Of a stretch of 64,000 nucleotides of DNA, positions 25,340-38,065 are shown one piece after another. This DNA is from Apostichopus japonicus. Taxonomy: Eukaryota; Echinodermata; Holothuroidea; Aspidochirotida; Stichopodidae. Position 1 is the stretch's first letter. Every line of letters begins with the position of its first letter. The stretch lies in NCBI RefSeq assembly GCF_037975245.1, contig NC_092572.1, forward strand, positions 5,481,001 through 5,545,000, given 5' to 3'. Below the pieces are notes generated by a model that saw nothing but the letters and a program-made list of their open reading frames with translations, was not told the DNA's origin and ran no database searches. Position numbers and translations under genes: made by a program.

Positions 25340-26003
25340 TTGGAAACTCAATGTATTAAGAAGTACTGGATCTAAACCTTATCATTGCATTTTGGGGGAA
25401 GCCAGATCTTCAAGTGCAAAATATTGTTTTTTTCATTTAAGGTTATCGTAGTTTTCTTGCGAGGTGTATACGGCGTAACTTTCGATGTAGGCTTACTGAT
25501 CATATAGCCTACCCTGTATATCATTCGTCGTAATCTCGATATCGAATGAGTTACGGTATTGTCTTAGTGGAGAAACATTCAGACTGTCTCCGAATATGTT
25601 CGTCATTTTTTTTTTGGGGGGGGAGGGGGGTGGCACAACAATTCTTGTGTGGGTAGGGGCCCGTTCCCCGTGCCATCCCGTTTTACAGTGCCGTAATTTA
25701 ATAACGTCGTACTAGGGAGTTCCATAACAACTCCCTGGTCGTACGTGGTCTCATTTCGTGAACAAGAAGTTTTTTACTATTTAGGTAATCAATAGCCCAA
25801 AGACTCCCAGGGTCCCTATAAACACCTGTTTGCTCATCCTGCTGCAGTGATTGGGCAATAAGTACGCGCGTTCCTCGTTTTTCCTCAGGTAGGCCTACCT
25901 CCGTAGGCATTCTTGGGAAAACCACTGATCTGTACAGATCAGTGGGGAAAACAAACATTCTGGACGTCAGTAATATATATAAGCTAGTCATAGCAAGATC
26001 CAT
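25340..26003. other. D2 segment absent from D1, with small palindrome
   Basis: D1 jumps from ttttgactag to aatgcaaggaagac. The first part of this segment also exists in B2, so D1 probably lost it. A palindrome (ACTAGGGAGTT ... AACTCCCTGGT) at 25711-25739 is nearly identical to one at 31556-31584. Confidence 0.55.
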
Positions 26004-26630
26004 GCAAGGAAGACACGTGCTGTGCTGTGTACAGGGCTAGCGCTGTTCACTATATTATCGGCGTAGTAGGTAGTTTTAGTCGCAAAGTCTTTTTAATTTT
26101 GGGGACGGGTGAAGGGAGGTGATGGTCACCCTGTTGAGGCGACTGGTAGTTGGTAAATATGGTAACGTATGAGGAAATATCGGTCTGAAGATGGGAATAA
26201 GAAAAGTGGAATTCCAAGCCCAAGCTTGATCAAGCCCCTAATGAGAGGTGGGGTTAGGACAGCTAAGCCCGGGTAAACGTTGACCAATGTAAATAAACTA
26301 TTGCCTTGGGGTGTAAAAGATACGATGGATTTTATCAGTTGTGGTTTCCGCCGCTTGCTTATTTCTGTATCGACATAAACTGTGTCTATTTTCATACTGG
26401 TTGTGCATGTGTACAATGGACGGATGCAGCGAGAATGAAGGAATAACGTAAGGCATTGCTGAGTAGTACACAGTGTATAGCTGCCCGTGCATATCCGCAT
26501 ACATACAGTATAAAGTTTGAGTTGCTTTCTTGAAGACGTCCAGATAACCGGAAAGGCCATCATTATTATTATTATTAGTATTATCGATATTTTCCTGTAC
26601 AATATGTCGCAGAAGTAGACAGAGTAGAGT

Positions 26631-26747
26631 ATGTGGTCGGAAGATGAAGTATTCGCATTGCTTGGCATTTGGTGCGACGAAAATAATATGTCGAAAACGC
26701 TTCAGTGTACTGAGACATCTGCATGTATGGGAGAGAAAAGCGTTTAG
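26631..26747 (+). pseudogene. Myb/SANT-like domain fragment carried by D2
   Basis: This is the counterpart of 8823-8957, with identical first 22 residues (MWSEDEVFALLGIWCDENNM then SK). A small indel then gives a different junction and an earlier stop, for 38 residues in total. The near-identity of the first part and the disturbed second part indicate decay. It would be too short to fold as a complete three-helix domain. Confidence 0.45.
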
Positions 26748-28469
26748 CCTACACACCAATACTAGCAAAATACATTGCAGTGGAATTTCTTGTTGGCAAC
26801 TTGCCAAGAAAAGTATTTACATCTATGTCTAGTCCAATGGTACAGTTTAAAACAGGTGCGGACATCGAGCCCAGCCCAACCATTTTGTGTTAGGGGTCAA
26901 ATATTTCTTTTGGGTAAAGTGTGCGAACAAATTTTTTTCCAGAGTTGTTGGAACATTGTACGCACACAAAGTCGGCATATCTGCTAGATATAATTGATAT
27001 GATTATATTTAGGTTTTCCATTTGATATATTTTCATTTTGGAAACTGAAACATTTTATTTTACTTAACCCCCACTCAAAATATTGCGCCTCAGGTACGAA
27101 CAATGATTTCCCTGCCCAGTGCATTGACTTTTTCAAAGGTGGTAAACGTTGGCCGTATCAGGAAAGCCCCGGTAGAAAATAACTCCTTATGGTTTAGACT
27201 AAAAAAATGCAATGTTTCAACTAAACAAAAGGCTGCGTCTTTCTGTAACAAAGCAACTGTCAATCACTCCCAACAAACATTGCATGTCGGCCGTCCGTCC
27301 AGGGTATTTTATTCTGTGCACCTGTTGCTAGCCAGCTACATCTGATACAAGGCAAAGAAATTCCGCCTTTTGGTGTAATATGCAAATGATGTCTCGTGCA
27401 GTACTGCACTGTCTGGCGACACATGTAAACAATCTGTGTAGAGCTAGCTGTTATTAAATAACTTTTGTGTCAATGCACTGTGAGCCTATGGTACATTTCA
27501 AGACGTTTCTTTCTTTTTTTCTGAGGTGGTCGGGAAGGGGGATTGTTTGGGTGTTCTAAATCTTTTGTATCCTCCTAAATATAAAAGATGGTATTTTCAA
27601 CATCCAAAACTTTAATGTACATGTAGTTTCTAATTTTCATCAGTAAGGCTTACCGAGTGAGAATAAAATTTGTCTAAAATTGCCAGTTTTACCAACATCG
27701 TAGTTCGTACGCACTTCCGTTTATCCTCCGTCACGGATCTTTATTGGAATATATACGAAATGTGTTGTTTTGAACATCATCTGCATTTTACGGTAAGCAT
27801 TTTAATAATCGTTGTGCTTCAAAATCCATTTGAAACACGATTTCTTGTGCTTGAAATACAAATCCAACAAAGGGCTAGGCTATTGGCGAAATTAAACTGT
27901 CAAATGTTTGAACCTAAGCACTGTAGCGACAGTTGTTATAGATCAAGCAAAATACATGTTGATCTCGTTCAAAATTTTACAGAAAAAAACTTTTTCTTTT
28001 TACCGGTAAATTACTTCCGTGCCCGTTATTGAAGTGAATTGATTCACACATGAAAATACATTTTAAAAGAAGCATCGGTGGGAAAAAACAAATTCCGTGT
28101 TTTTCGCTTTTCAAGATTTCATGAATTCCGCATTTTACCGCGATTTTCCGCGAACGCGGAAAACCACTGGCCCTCGACCAGTGAGCGCCTATGCTTTTCA
28201 TTTCATTGATTCTTTTTCGACATCTTTATTGGAACGGCTCCGAAAATTCTAATCTTTCACCTCGCCCGTTCACAGTTAATTTTCTGCTTCATTAAGCACA
28301 CATTCCTGTGGTCAAATGAACGATTTTTACATGCGTAGAATTGTGCGAAATTTCGTTGAAAACTTCGTGTACGAACTTGTGCGAACTTGTTCGATATTAC
28401 GCGATATTATTCGAAATTCTACGATCGTTGAAAATTTTTGTACGATAGTTAAGCGATCACAGTACTGTA

Positions 28470-29403
28470 CTGTAGCCTAGCTCCAGGCCCAGATTTATAT
28501 AATGATGCACCATACAGAGCCTACCTCAATTTGGTGGTTATTCCTGTCAAGAGCATTTTTTGATCTGGGCATATTTATTTTGTAACTGTAAGTCTAGTAT
28601 GCAGTGAGGTACGTGAGGGACAGGGGCCTATACTCAATAAAGTATATAACTGTTTTCATTACTCTAGTTTACCAGCACAACTATAGAGTTCCTTGCAACA
28701 AATAAGTTAGTCTGACAACTTGAAAATTTACTGCATATTTGCATGCATGGTCATTCTCAGTTATAGACTACTAATTTGTGTAGCCATTTCATATTTGTCT
28801 TTTTTTTGTCTGAGCATGGTTTCTTAAGTAGTGAAGTAACCTCGAACCTGCTGAGCAACTCCAAGATGAATTTAGTTACTAAGGCATTGGGTTCTTTTTA
28901 CTTTTTTAAGTCTAATATGCATAGACTAGGGTATTTACTTTGCTTCACTTGCTTGTCAATCCGCATAGCCACTTAAAGATGAACGATAGTGATTTTTCAG
29001 CATCGACGAAAAAATACGATTTTATTCAAGAATATTCTAGTTGGTTTCCATATTACACCTGTGAAAATTCAAGTCAATCCGATGTTGGGAAAGGCTTAAA
29101 AAAATTCCTAAACTCGTTGATTTTTTAAACAAAAATTGGGCTTTTCGCGAACAGCGATATGATGATCACGTGATCTACAGTGACATGTGACGTCATTATG
29201 ATGATAACAAAGTGAGCTCGGCGTAGTGTACCTCAGCAGTGTGCACTTAGTGTGTAAGTTTAGTTGCAACCTACTCTATATTGGACTCGACAAACAACCT
29301 AAACCAGAGAGGAGATTTGATACACTGCGTGAGACATTTAACGGTCTAATTTTAATAAGGTGTTATTGTTCCTGCTTTTTCTTGTCGTTTTAGTGAAGCC
29401 GAC
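28470..29403. other. Unassigned DNA between D2 and F
   Basis: No repeat partner, inverted end or convincing ORF. A single tacgtgagggacagg (28610-28625) resembles the GGGACA motifs of F and E. Confidence 0.35.
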
Positions 29404-30221
29404 TGCCCCAATGTAAATTACGGAATAATCGGTCATAGAGCCATCTCGGGCCCAATTGAAATTTGCGTGTGGCAAGGTCACTAAAGTAAAAAAAGTTTGA
29501 AAGATTGATGCTTTTATGCCGCATTATTTATACATGGGCAGGGTCAAGCGGTAACGGAGGGACATTTGACTGTATTTCTTACACATTTTGTCTCTCTTTG
29601 CATTAGTTTGAGGGAGTATGTTGCAATTTTTTTTTGTGGTTATCTAGACAGGTAGTTACTTGTTTCATACCCATAAACTTAATTATTGTGGCTGTTACTG
29701 TAGGGAAAATATGGCATGATAAACATCATGGTAACGGAGGGACACCAAATGAACATGTGTTTTCACACTTTTTTTGGAAGATGTCAAATCCACTGTTCTT
29801 AAGTTGCACTGACCATGTAACTTATATCAGGTGTTGGCTGGTACATTGCTTCACATACACCATGGAAAAATTAGATGAACAGGTATTAATTGTCAAATCT
29901 ACAGTTGATTTCGTACAGTAACGGAGGGACAATTCCGATGGTAACGGAGGGACACAAAATGTTCAGTGTTGTTTAGTGTAGCCTTTTGCCTGTTTTCCTG
30001 CTTAGATTCAATATTTTTATTGCTGTTGGACTAAAAGTTATATTACTTAGGGAAACAAGGATAAGAACATTAAACCAACAGCTATGTTCACCAAAACATT
30101 AGCAATTTTAGTTGTTAATAAATATGTAAGAAAAAATAGTAAGAAATTGATTAAAAGAACAAGTTTAAACAGACCACTCTTCATCATTTAGCACTCTCTA
30201 ACTGCATTATTAGCAGCTGTT

Positions 30222-30238
30222 GGGGGGGGGGGGGGGGG
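30222..30238. repeat. Poly-G tract
   Basis: Seventeen consecutive G residues within F. Confidence 0.95.
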
Positions 30239-31053
30239 CTGGTGGCTAGTGCACTTCAAAACAAGTCAGTAAATCACAAATTTACAATAGACAGTTCACA
30301 GGTACTGTGCTGTACCATGTGCAGAAAGGAAATTTCGTTACAGTAGTATGACAGGCTCATTTTGTCTTCCAAATACTACTAGTACTTTACTTGGTGCAAT
30401 AATTTATACTGGGCTTAAAAGTGAAATGCTGAGGTAACTTCTAACTTTAATGATAAAACCATACTGTAATAATGCAGTGGTATTATAAAAATTTAACAAC
30501 TATCAACAATAATAATACAAAAACATTTTGAGACATAACATGATACAGTTACAGTAGCAACTGTACTGCAGAGGTTCAGTATGCCTGAATGTAATATTTG
30601 TGGATTAGAAACTATAGATGAATTAACTTCCTGCGATTTTTTATAAACTCAAAACAAAACAACAATATCATAAAAATAAAAGACAATATTCCAATCACAA
30701 CTATGCTTTGAAGATGTCTGCAAACTTTTCTATTATTTTTAATCCTGATCAACAAATTTTGAGTTTGCTCTTGCTGAAGGAAAGTGGCTTTGGAAGCTCT
30801 TGCAAATGGAAGAAAATGTCCTTGATTCTCACAGCTGAAATATTGCTCACAGTTTTGAACTGGTTGACAATCAGCAGTGTATGAATGAAAACTTCCATTC
30901 TGTACCTTCCAGCCAGTGTTTGTGGTGTGGTTTTATTCTAACTCAAAGGTAGCTTTTCTTGACTTCCATAACTTCACATTCTGAGGAATTTATTAATGTT
31001 AGTCAAGCTGTTGTTCTCCTCACATAAACAGGAAGTCAAGAATTCCATTTTAA

Positions 31054-31867
31054 AGCAGCATTTTGCGTTGGGTCGCTTTTTTCCACCTTTTTAACATGTG
31101 CATCGATTTTTTTAGATGTATCAATCATAAAACAGCAAACTAAGATACCATCCAAGTTTCACCCTGCCAAGAGCGTTAATTAGCGAGTAATTAACGATTT
31201 ATGTCGATAACGAGTAAAAGTGTCCTCGACAAAGTTTTCATATCTCCAAATCCACTAGTTTGAATTCCACCAATCAGTGAATAGTATGTTTATTCATGAG
31301 CATTTTGTGTTTGGTCGCCGTTTTCTACTTTTTTGACATGTCCATCGAGTTTTTTAAATACATCAAATCACAAAACAGCAAATTAAGATATTAGCCAAGT
31401 TTTTCCCTGCCAAAAACGTTAATTGGCGAGTATTCCACATACAAAATTAATCGCATTCAGTTCCCAAACCCACTAGTTTGAATTCAACCAATCAGAGATG
31501 CAGGTTTAGTTATGAGCCGTTGCTAAAAATAGATTCAAGACTTTGTGTTGGTACAACCAGGGAGTTGTTATGCAACTCTTTGGTACAACTGCCATATAGA
31601 CTGTACACAAATCAAGCGTGGTGTTATATTACGTATCTGTCAATGACGTTCGTAGTGTTTAAATATTCATATTAAGGGCGAGGTTTATTGGGTTCCCAAC
31701 GGAAAATATCTTGGAGAACGACAAAGTTGAAAGTTGCAATTTTTTTCGACTTTTATGCCACCATTTGAAGTAAAATATAAATAGATAAGCTAGTTATGTA
31801 TGTCGTTATGGCATAGTGGAGTCAGTGAGGTTGAGAAAAATCATAGAAAAGGACGCAAAATGCTGCT
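31054..31867. mobile_element. TTAA-flanked non-autonomous element (Kolobok/piggyBac-like)
   Basis: The ends AGCAGCATTTTGCG (31054) and CGCAAAATGCTGCT (to 31867) are perfect inverted repeats bounded by TTAA at 31050-31053 and 31868-31871. Kolobok and piggyBac transposons duplicate TTAA. Inside, a roughly 239-bp direct repeat (gcattttgcgttgggtcg at 31060; gcattttgtgtttggtcg at 31299) and a palindrome at 31556-31584 are seen. Non-coding, 814 bp. Confidence 0.8.
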
Positions 31868-32467
31868 TTAAGACTACTACTTAGCAAGTAAACTCCCACT
31901 GGCAGGAATCTGTGCACAATCTTGCATTAAACAATTGTCCCTCCGTTACCAGTAACGGAGGGACACTACTTCACTTGTTCTTTATTTTAGCATAAAAGTA
32001 GCTAACTCCTTGGTTTAACTTTTCTTTAGTGGTTAACCCTATGAAAGTGTTTTATACAATTTATGAAATTTTTCCAGCATTGAATGACTGAGAAATTAAA
32101 AAAAATGTATTTTTTTGGTAACGGAGGGACAGGTAACGGAGGGACAAATCAGGTAATTAGCAATTACTGCTAATTAACAATTTATAGACATTGAAGGGGA
32201 ATTATTCCTGTGATATGCATAATATTGAGCATGACTACTAGGTTGTGTAAGTAATCTTTCTAAGTCATCTTTGTACTAGGAAAAATTTGGTTTTAAAAAT
32301 ATCCCCAAAATTCAATAATTTTTGGCATAACACAAGTGCAAATTGGCATGTGTTATATATGTCTATATAACTTTTTATTCAATTAGTATATTTTTGTTCT
32401 GCAAGCACAGTGGTAAAATATAACTCTTTACCTATCTAGCCATACCACATTTGACCATGTTCTGTAC

Positions 32468-32825
32468 ACACCAAAACTCACTGGTTTGGGTATTTACGAA
32501 CGACGATACTTACCTGTCTCCTACAACACTTACGCACATTTCCTAGTCTACCTAGACGCCACTGGTATAATTTTAGCACTGCGCCCCCGGTGACCTCTCC
32601 TATAGGTCACCGCGCACCCTCTCTCCCTTCCGGATTTGCCCCATTCCGCTGTGGCCGTGAAGCCGCAGCGGGGAGGCCCGAGTCGGGTGGGAGAACCAAC
32701 CCGAGAGGGATGCGAAAAACCACGCAGAAGCGATCGTAATCTGCTTAAAGGATGAATGATAGTGTGAACCAAAGCAGTAATACGATGCACAAGGCACTCA
32801 CCTGGTGAAGGTTAGGATGAGAGCG
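32468..32825 (-). repeat. DIRS right terminal repeat and adjacent untranslated part
   Basis: The outer edge ACACCAAAACTCACTGGTTT is the exact complement of 37955-38008 in the internal complementary region. From 32520 on (caacacttacgcacatttcc) it matches the left arm inversely for about 110 bp, including GGTGACCTCTCC. The segment ends at the TA where A3 entered. Confidence 0.8.
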
Positions 32826-32827
32826 TA

Positions 32828-33666
32828 CAGTACTGATTTCACTTAACTCCCGTTGAAAAAAAATCAACGATCGATAACAAAAGTTAAAAATCGATAAAAA
32901 AAGTTGAAAATCGGTTAATTTCGTTGACAAGATTTAGACTACTGCGGGCACGGTTGTCAACGAAGTTTCAACGAAATTTCCACGAAAGTTATCGCGATCA
33001 AAAACCGCAAAGGCAATTCTAGACATATCAAGGTTGTGACTTGCGTAGAATCCTTAGTGTAACTACAGCCGTTTTCAGACTCTACCAGAAGTTGCCGAGG
33101 AATATTACAAACGTTGCAAAAGTGTGATTGTATATAAGACGGAGCAAGTTCTGTACTAGGTGTATGCAAAATGATTTGGCTAGGATAATAAAAACTAGTC
33201 TTGGTCGATCGTAACAAGCACATTCTATGACTCTTAAGTTATAGGCTAGTATTAAACTAGGATAAGTTTAAGTTAACTCACCAAGGAACGCAGTGTCAGA
33301 AAAAACAAGAAAAAAATATCAACAATGAAACAGTCGTAGCTGGATATTAAAGAGATCTTTATTCCCAATAAATTCCTGTTACTTGACGTACTACAGTACC
33401 GTTTACTACAGAACCGCACTCACTTTCAAACTTTTCTGAGAGCGCATTCCATCCAAAAAATCTCCCCGACATCAATGCACGCAAAAAAAAAAAAAAAAAA
33501 AAAAAAAACTGTCATTTTCCCCTAACCCGTTACTGTAAGTTGCCCGCGAAAGCAGATGGACTGCCCTGGTAAGGTCGCAGCCTGGGTCTGGGCCACCTGT
33601 AGTATGCTGCTTACATGTGCATTCCCTACCCTGGATATCCCCACCGCCAAACTTTTTTGAAAGGCT
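32828..33666 (-). mobile_element. Element A3, T2-arm fragment
   Basis: This is a T2 terminus (CAGTACTGATTTCACTTAAC) and the next 0.8 kb of family A, stopping at gaaaggcTTA where A4 begins. The expected continuation (gtccaatcataaacc) is not found after A4. The outer TA before 32828 pairs with the TA after A4 (37646-37647), so A3 and A4 behave as one composite insertion. A (A)26 tract lies at 33483-33508. Confidence 0.8.
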
Positions 33667-33668
33667 TA

Positions 33669-36600
33669 CAGTACTGATTTCGCTTAACTCCCGTTGAAAA
33701 AAAATCAACGATCGATAAAAAACGTTGAAAATCGATAAAAAAAGTTGAAAATCGGTTAAAAACGAAAAATTTCGTTGACAAGATTTAGACTACTGCCGGC
33801 ACGGGTTGTCAACGAAGTTTCAACGAAAATTCCACGAAAGTTATCGCGATCAAAAACCGCAAAGGCTATTCTAGACATATCAAGGTGACTTGCGTTGAAT
33901 CCTTAGTTTAACTACAGCCGTTTTCAGACTCTACCAGAAGTTGTAGAGGAATATTACAAATGTTACAAAAGTTTGATTGTAGATAGAGTAAGTTCTTTAC
34001 TAGGTGTTTGAAAAATGATTTGGCTAGGATAGTAAAAACTAGTCTTGATCGATCGTAATAAGCACATTCTACGACTCTTAAGTTATAGGCTAGTATTAAA
34101 CTAAGATAAGTTTAGGTTAGCTCACCAAGGAACGCAGCGTCAGAAAAACTAGAAATAAAAAAAAAATATCCACAATGAAACAGTCGTAGCTGGATATCAA
34201 AGAGATCTTTATTTCCAATAAATTCCTGTGTTACTTGACGTACTACAGTACCGTTTACTACAGAACATCACTCACTAAACAAACTTTTCTGAGAGCGCAT
34301 TCCGTACAAAAAATCTCCCCCAGCTTCAATGCACGCAAAAATAAAAAACCATCCTGTTATTTTCCCCCTAACCCGTTACTGTAAGTTGCCCGCGAATGCA
34401 GATGGACTGCCCTGGTATTTAGGTCGCAGCCTGGGTCTGGGCCACCTGCAGTTTGCTGCTAACATGTGTATTCCCTACCCTGGATATCCCCACCACCAAA
34501 CTTTTTTTGAGAGGCTTAGTCCAATCATAAACCTGGCTTTGTCAAATTCACGCCTACCATCTGTTAATTAGCATAGTATTTATCTGAACCTTTGGCTGGC
34601 TGCCTCTAGAAGCAAACATTATTTTACCCCTACTGTTCGTAATGGAATGGATGTTACCTGAAAAACAAATATTCATTCATATTATAAGTAGAACAATCCA
34701 GCAGGGATAGAAAGTTTATCTTGAATGAACCAATCAGAAGTCGTGCTATTAATGAAACTTGAAACACCTGGCCAGCAAGAGAGTTGCAAACAATTGTATC
34801 CATGACTACTAAGAAAATAAAGCAGTGACTTGGGGCCCACGTTGGGTAGAAATCTGTGGAAAATGAATATATTTTCATTGCTTATTTGAGTATTGTTTAT
34901 TGGGAAGAGCTGATCAAACATTAGTAGGGAGGGCTTTCAACTGGCCTGACGGCTTTCAACTGGCCTGACGGCATGTACATTTAATTTAATGAGAAGGGGG
35001 AGTTTTTATGAGTCTCCCGGTATGCGTCACATGAGAAGTAAATGTTTTTGTTTTTCGGTTTTATCATCGTTTTTCAAGTGGAACAGCTCATAAAATTATA
35101 TCAAATGAAAATAATACATATTTGAATATCCTTCCTTAGTTTTACTAATCAGGAATGTTTAATAAAGCATGCAATGCATCGTTCGAAAAAGGTAATTTTA
35201 AAGTAGAATTGAAAATGAACGACATAAAACAATATCTGTGAAGCGTGTGGAGCACAACTTTGAATATTCGTTGTGAAAGAAAACATAGCGAACGATGCTT
35301 ATTGCGTACAGTAAATAAATTTCGCGGAACTGGTATAGAGAAATTACGTACTGCAGCTTACGTCAGAGAAGCTCATAAATGACACAGGTGGATAGAGCGC
35401 ATCAAAATTCGGTTTAGGAAATCCCTTTACAGCCGACAAAAGTCGATATCTCCTTCCGTTTTCGAGTTATATGCGATTTTGTGTTTTTGCGATATGGTTT
35501 TTAGTATATTTTCATTCAATAAGGTCGTTTTTGTGTGTGTTTAAGTAAGGGTGTGACCCAACAGATATTTCGCTAACCGTTTCACCGTATCGCCTGCCGG
35601 TCGGTTTAACGTTTAAACGCCGTTTCCCTATCGCGGTTTTTTCGACGCACGGTCACTCGACTTTTAATGAAAATAGGACATAATGAGTACAATAATTAAG
35701 GTTTTTTCCCCAGCAGGTAGCAATTCAGGCAACAAGACACTCGATCAATGTATGTTAATTACTAATTAGGCCCAATAATATTGCGAACCTTTCGTGTAAT
35801 AATTGCTGAAAAGAATAACACACATGATCAGTATTCGTTATGTTCAGAAGTTCAGATCACTGAATTTATATCACTCGGCCTTCGGCAACATCGTAACTTT
35901 TGAAGAAAAAAACAATATATTTGTCTATCTATCACAAGATTTTTAACAAAAACTCGCCTAAATTAGTAAACTTACCCACCTTTCCTGCTTACTTATTAAA
36001 AGTCGTGTTAAGAAAACAAATTACGCACGCACGTGTTGTGCGATGGGTTGTAAAAATCAAGTTGAAACTGGTTTGAGCAGCCTCCGATTTCATTTTCTTT
36101 CTCTTGTGTCACATACATGATACAGTACCTTACATTAGATACAAAAGTTAATTCAACAACAGCCAAAATTTGTGTCGCAATAGGTTAAGTTTTAATCGCG
36201 CTGCGCAGTACCATTCATAATTTGCATATAACATCAAAATTTACACTCGGCGTCCAGATGGCGGGAGATGTAACATCATGTTCAATCTGTTGTGTTGTTC
36301 CCATGGTGCGATGAACTTGGGCAAAGTTCAATGACCTACTTATGTTCTGTGACCAATGTCAGTGGGAATTATGTGTGTAAAATCTCGGGTTTTTCCATGT
36401 GTTATATATATATAAGTTTTACGTAAGCGGAGCGAATTTTAAGGCGGCTCGTTGATTGTGAGGAAGCACTTATCTAAGCATCAATATTTGTGAAAAATAT
36501 CGTAAGTTTTTCATTTTCATTCATTTTCTTTTATGTTTGCCGCAATCCCGCCCGCAATGCATGCACAGCATAATACCATGTGTGAAAAAAATGGCTGTAC

Positions 36601-37645
36601 ACGTGCAGACCTGAGAGAGCAAACTGGCCTTGTGTTGTTAATGTTATGACGGTACTTTCTAGAACGACCATTTGCGTCTTTTGGGGTCAACATAATTTCA
36701 CACGGGATTTCAACATGCCATTGATCGATGTACACGGGTGATATATGTCACAAATATTAACTGGGAAAACGAATTGACGACACTATCATGAGCTTATGAC
36801 TATTGGCCTACTACTTGAGTTATATTGAACACATTATTCATGCCTAAAACATCGTTTTTCTGTTTTTTTTATAGATAGTTTGCAGTACATTACTAAGTTC
36901 TTCACATATTTTTAAATAATTTTCATGTTTAAAATGTAAACAAAATAGAAAAAATAAAAAGAGAAAAGCCTTTTTGAAAAATGGAAGCGTCCTCGCAGAA
37001 TGGGCGGGGCATCTTTATTTTGCTTCAAGTAACATGTTTTCGCTCGGAAACAAAGTTTCATACTTCAACTCTCATAAAAAAAACAAATTTACATCTCTAA
37101 AAAATAACTATTTTTCGTAATCTGCAAGTAAACCAAGTTTATATGTCCATTCATTGTTATTTAAATGGTTAAACAGCACTCTAATTTATCTGGAAGGGTG
37201 CCTCGCGGTACATAGCTTTGACTGCATTCTCTCTTACGTCCTGGCGAAGTTAAGACTTATGTCACTGTGTTTGGGGTTCACAGTTAGAAAACATCCCCCG
37301 TCAGTTTCACTACATGTTTCTTTGAGTGTCACTACTCATGCAAGTACAGGAATGCTCTTGAGAAAATTCCTGCCTTCAAACGACTGTTCCAAAGTCTAAT
37401 CAATACTAATAAACGAAATTGCTCGTTTTCCGACGTTTCGCGTAACCACACATTGACCTTCTATTTCGTTTAAAAAAGAATTTCAACGTATCGTTGAAAA
37501 TTCCACGAAGGAAATGACTGAAATAACCAATCGTTAAAATTCAGGGAATTTCGATAAAAATCGGGGAATTTCGATGACAAAACGTGGAAATTTGGTTATT
37601 TTCCTTTTAACGAATTTTAACGGGAGTTAAGCGAAATCAGTACTG
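33669..37645 (-). mobile_element. Element A4, full-length reverse copy nested in A3
   Basis: A4 is 3977 bp with CAGTACTG at both ends, oriented opposite to A2. It is inserted at a TA inside A3. Its left-side continuation of A3 is missing, which a recombination between the A4 and A3 bodies would explain while keeping the outer TA pair. The core shared with B and D is at 36120-36508. Compared with A2, its T1 arm is longer by about 300 bp, so A2 has a deletion there. Confidence 0.85.
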
Positions 37646-37671
37646 TAGGTGTCGTGTTTCGTTCGGCGTCC

Positions 37672-37826
37672 CGACTGGATGGATATGTCCTTAGTGGATA
37701 TGTCTGGATGAGTATGTCCGGCTCGATATATCCGAATGAAAATGTCCGCATGGATATGTCCAGTAGAATATGTCCGGATGGATATGTCCGGTTGGAGGTG
37801 TCCGGTATATCCGGGTCAGTCCGGCT
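37672..37826. repeat. Degenerate short tandem repeat of ggatatgtccg
   Basis: At least eight imperfect units of about 17-20 bp (ggatatgtcc, agtatgtccgg, gaatatgtccgg) lie in the DIRS 3' region between the A4 insertion and the internal complementary region. Confidence 0.8.
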
Positions 37827-37954
37827 GTGATCCAGCACATACTATAGATAACTTATGAGAGAAATATGATCTATATTGAATGACAAGTTTGATTGCTTTG
37901 CTGTTGGCGTTGTGTCGGGCTCCTGAGTTCCGCACGTGGCGGAGGGAGGTGGGT

Positions 37955-38053
37955 GAGACAGGTAAGTATCGTCGTTCGTAAATACCCAAACCAGTGAGTT
38001 TTGGTGTATTTACTTCACTCCTCTCTTACCTGTCTCCTACAACACTTACGCAC
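37955..38053 (-). repeat. DIRS internal complementary region
   Basis: On the plus strand it begins GAGACAGGTAAG and later has CTTACCTGTCTC, a 12-bp inverted repeat. 37955-38008 is the complement of the right arm outer edge (32468-32521). 38004-38053 matches the left arm outer edge (60139-60189 in reverse), apart from an 11-bp gap in the latter. Joining both outer edges is what the internal complementary region does in DIRS1, where it templates completion of circular DNA. Confidence 0.8.
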
Positions 38054-38065
38054 AGAGTGGCACTG

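Larger units (their letters stand above)
23679..28467 (+). mobile_element. Element D2, complete copy of family D
   Basis: D2 is 4789 bp with CAGTACTGTGATCGCTTAAC at the left, the inverted match at the right (28448-28467), and TA at 23677-23678 and 28468-28469. Both arms (about 200 bp) are arrays of TACGATTTT, TTCGAAAT and GCGATTTT words. The interior contains the core shared with A and B (24899-25336), a segment missing from D1 (25340-26003), and the Myb/SANT-like fragment. Minus-strand frames at 26126-26807 are long but have no recognisable domain and are only partly kept in D1. Confidence 0.88.

Noticed and set aside
26126-26807. Long minus-strand ORFs in D2 (and 8281-9075 in D1)
   Set aside because: No domain recognised; frames are broken between D1 and D2; part of the sequence is a TTA microsatellite read as Ile or Asn runs.
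32468-32825. A second, independent DIRS element in plus orientation
   Set aside because: Its outer edge is exactly complementary to the internal complementary region of the minus-strand DIRS, and the arms match inversely, so it is the right terminal repeat of the same element.
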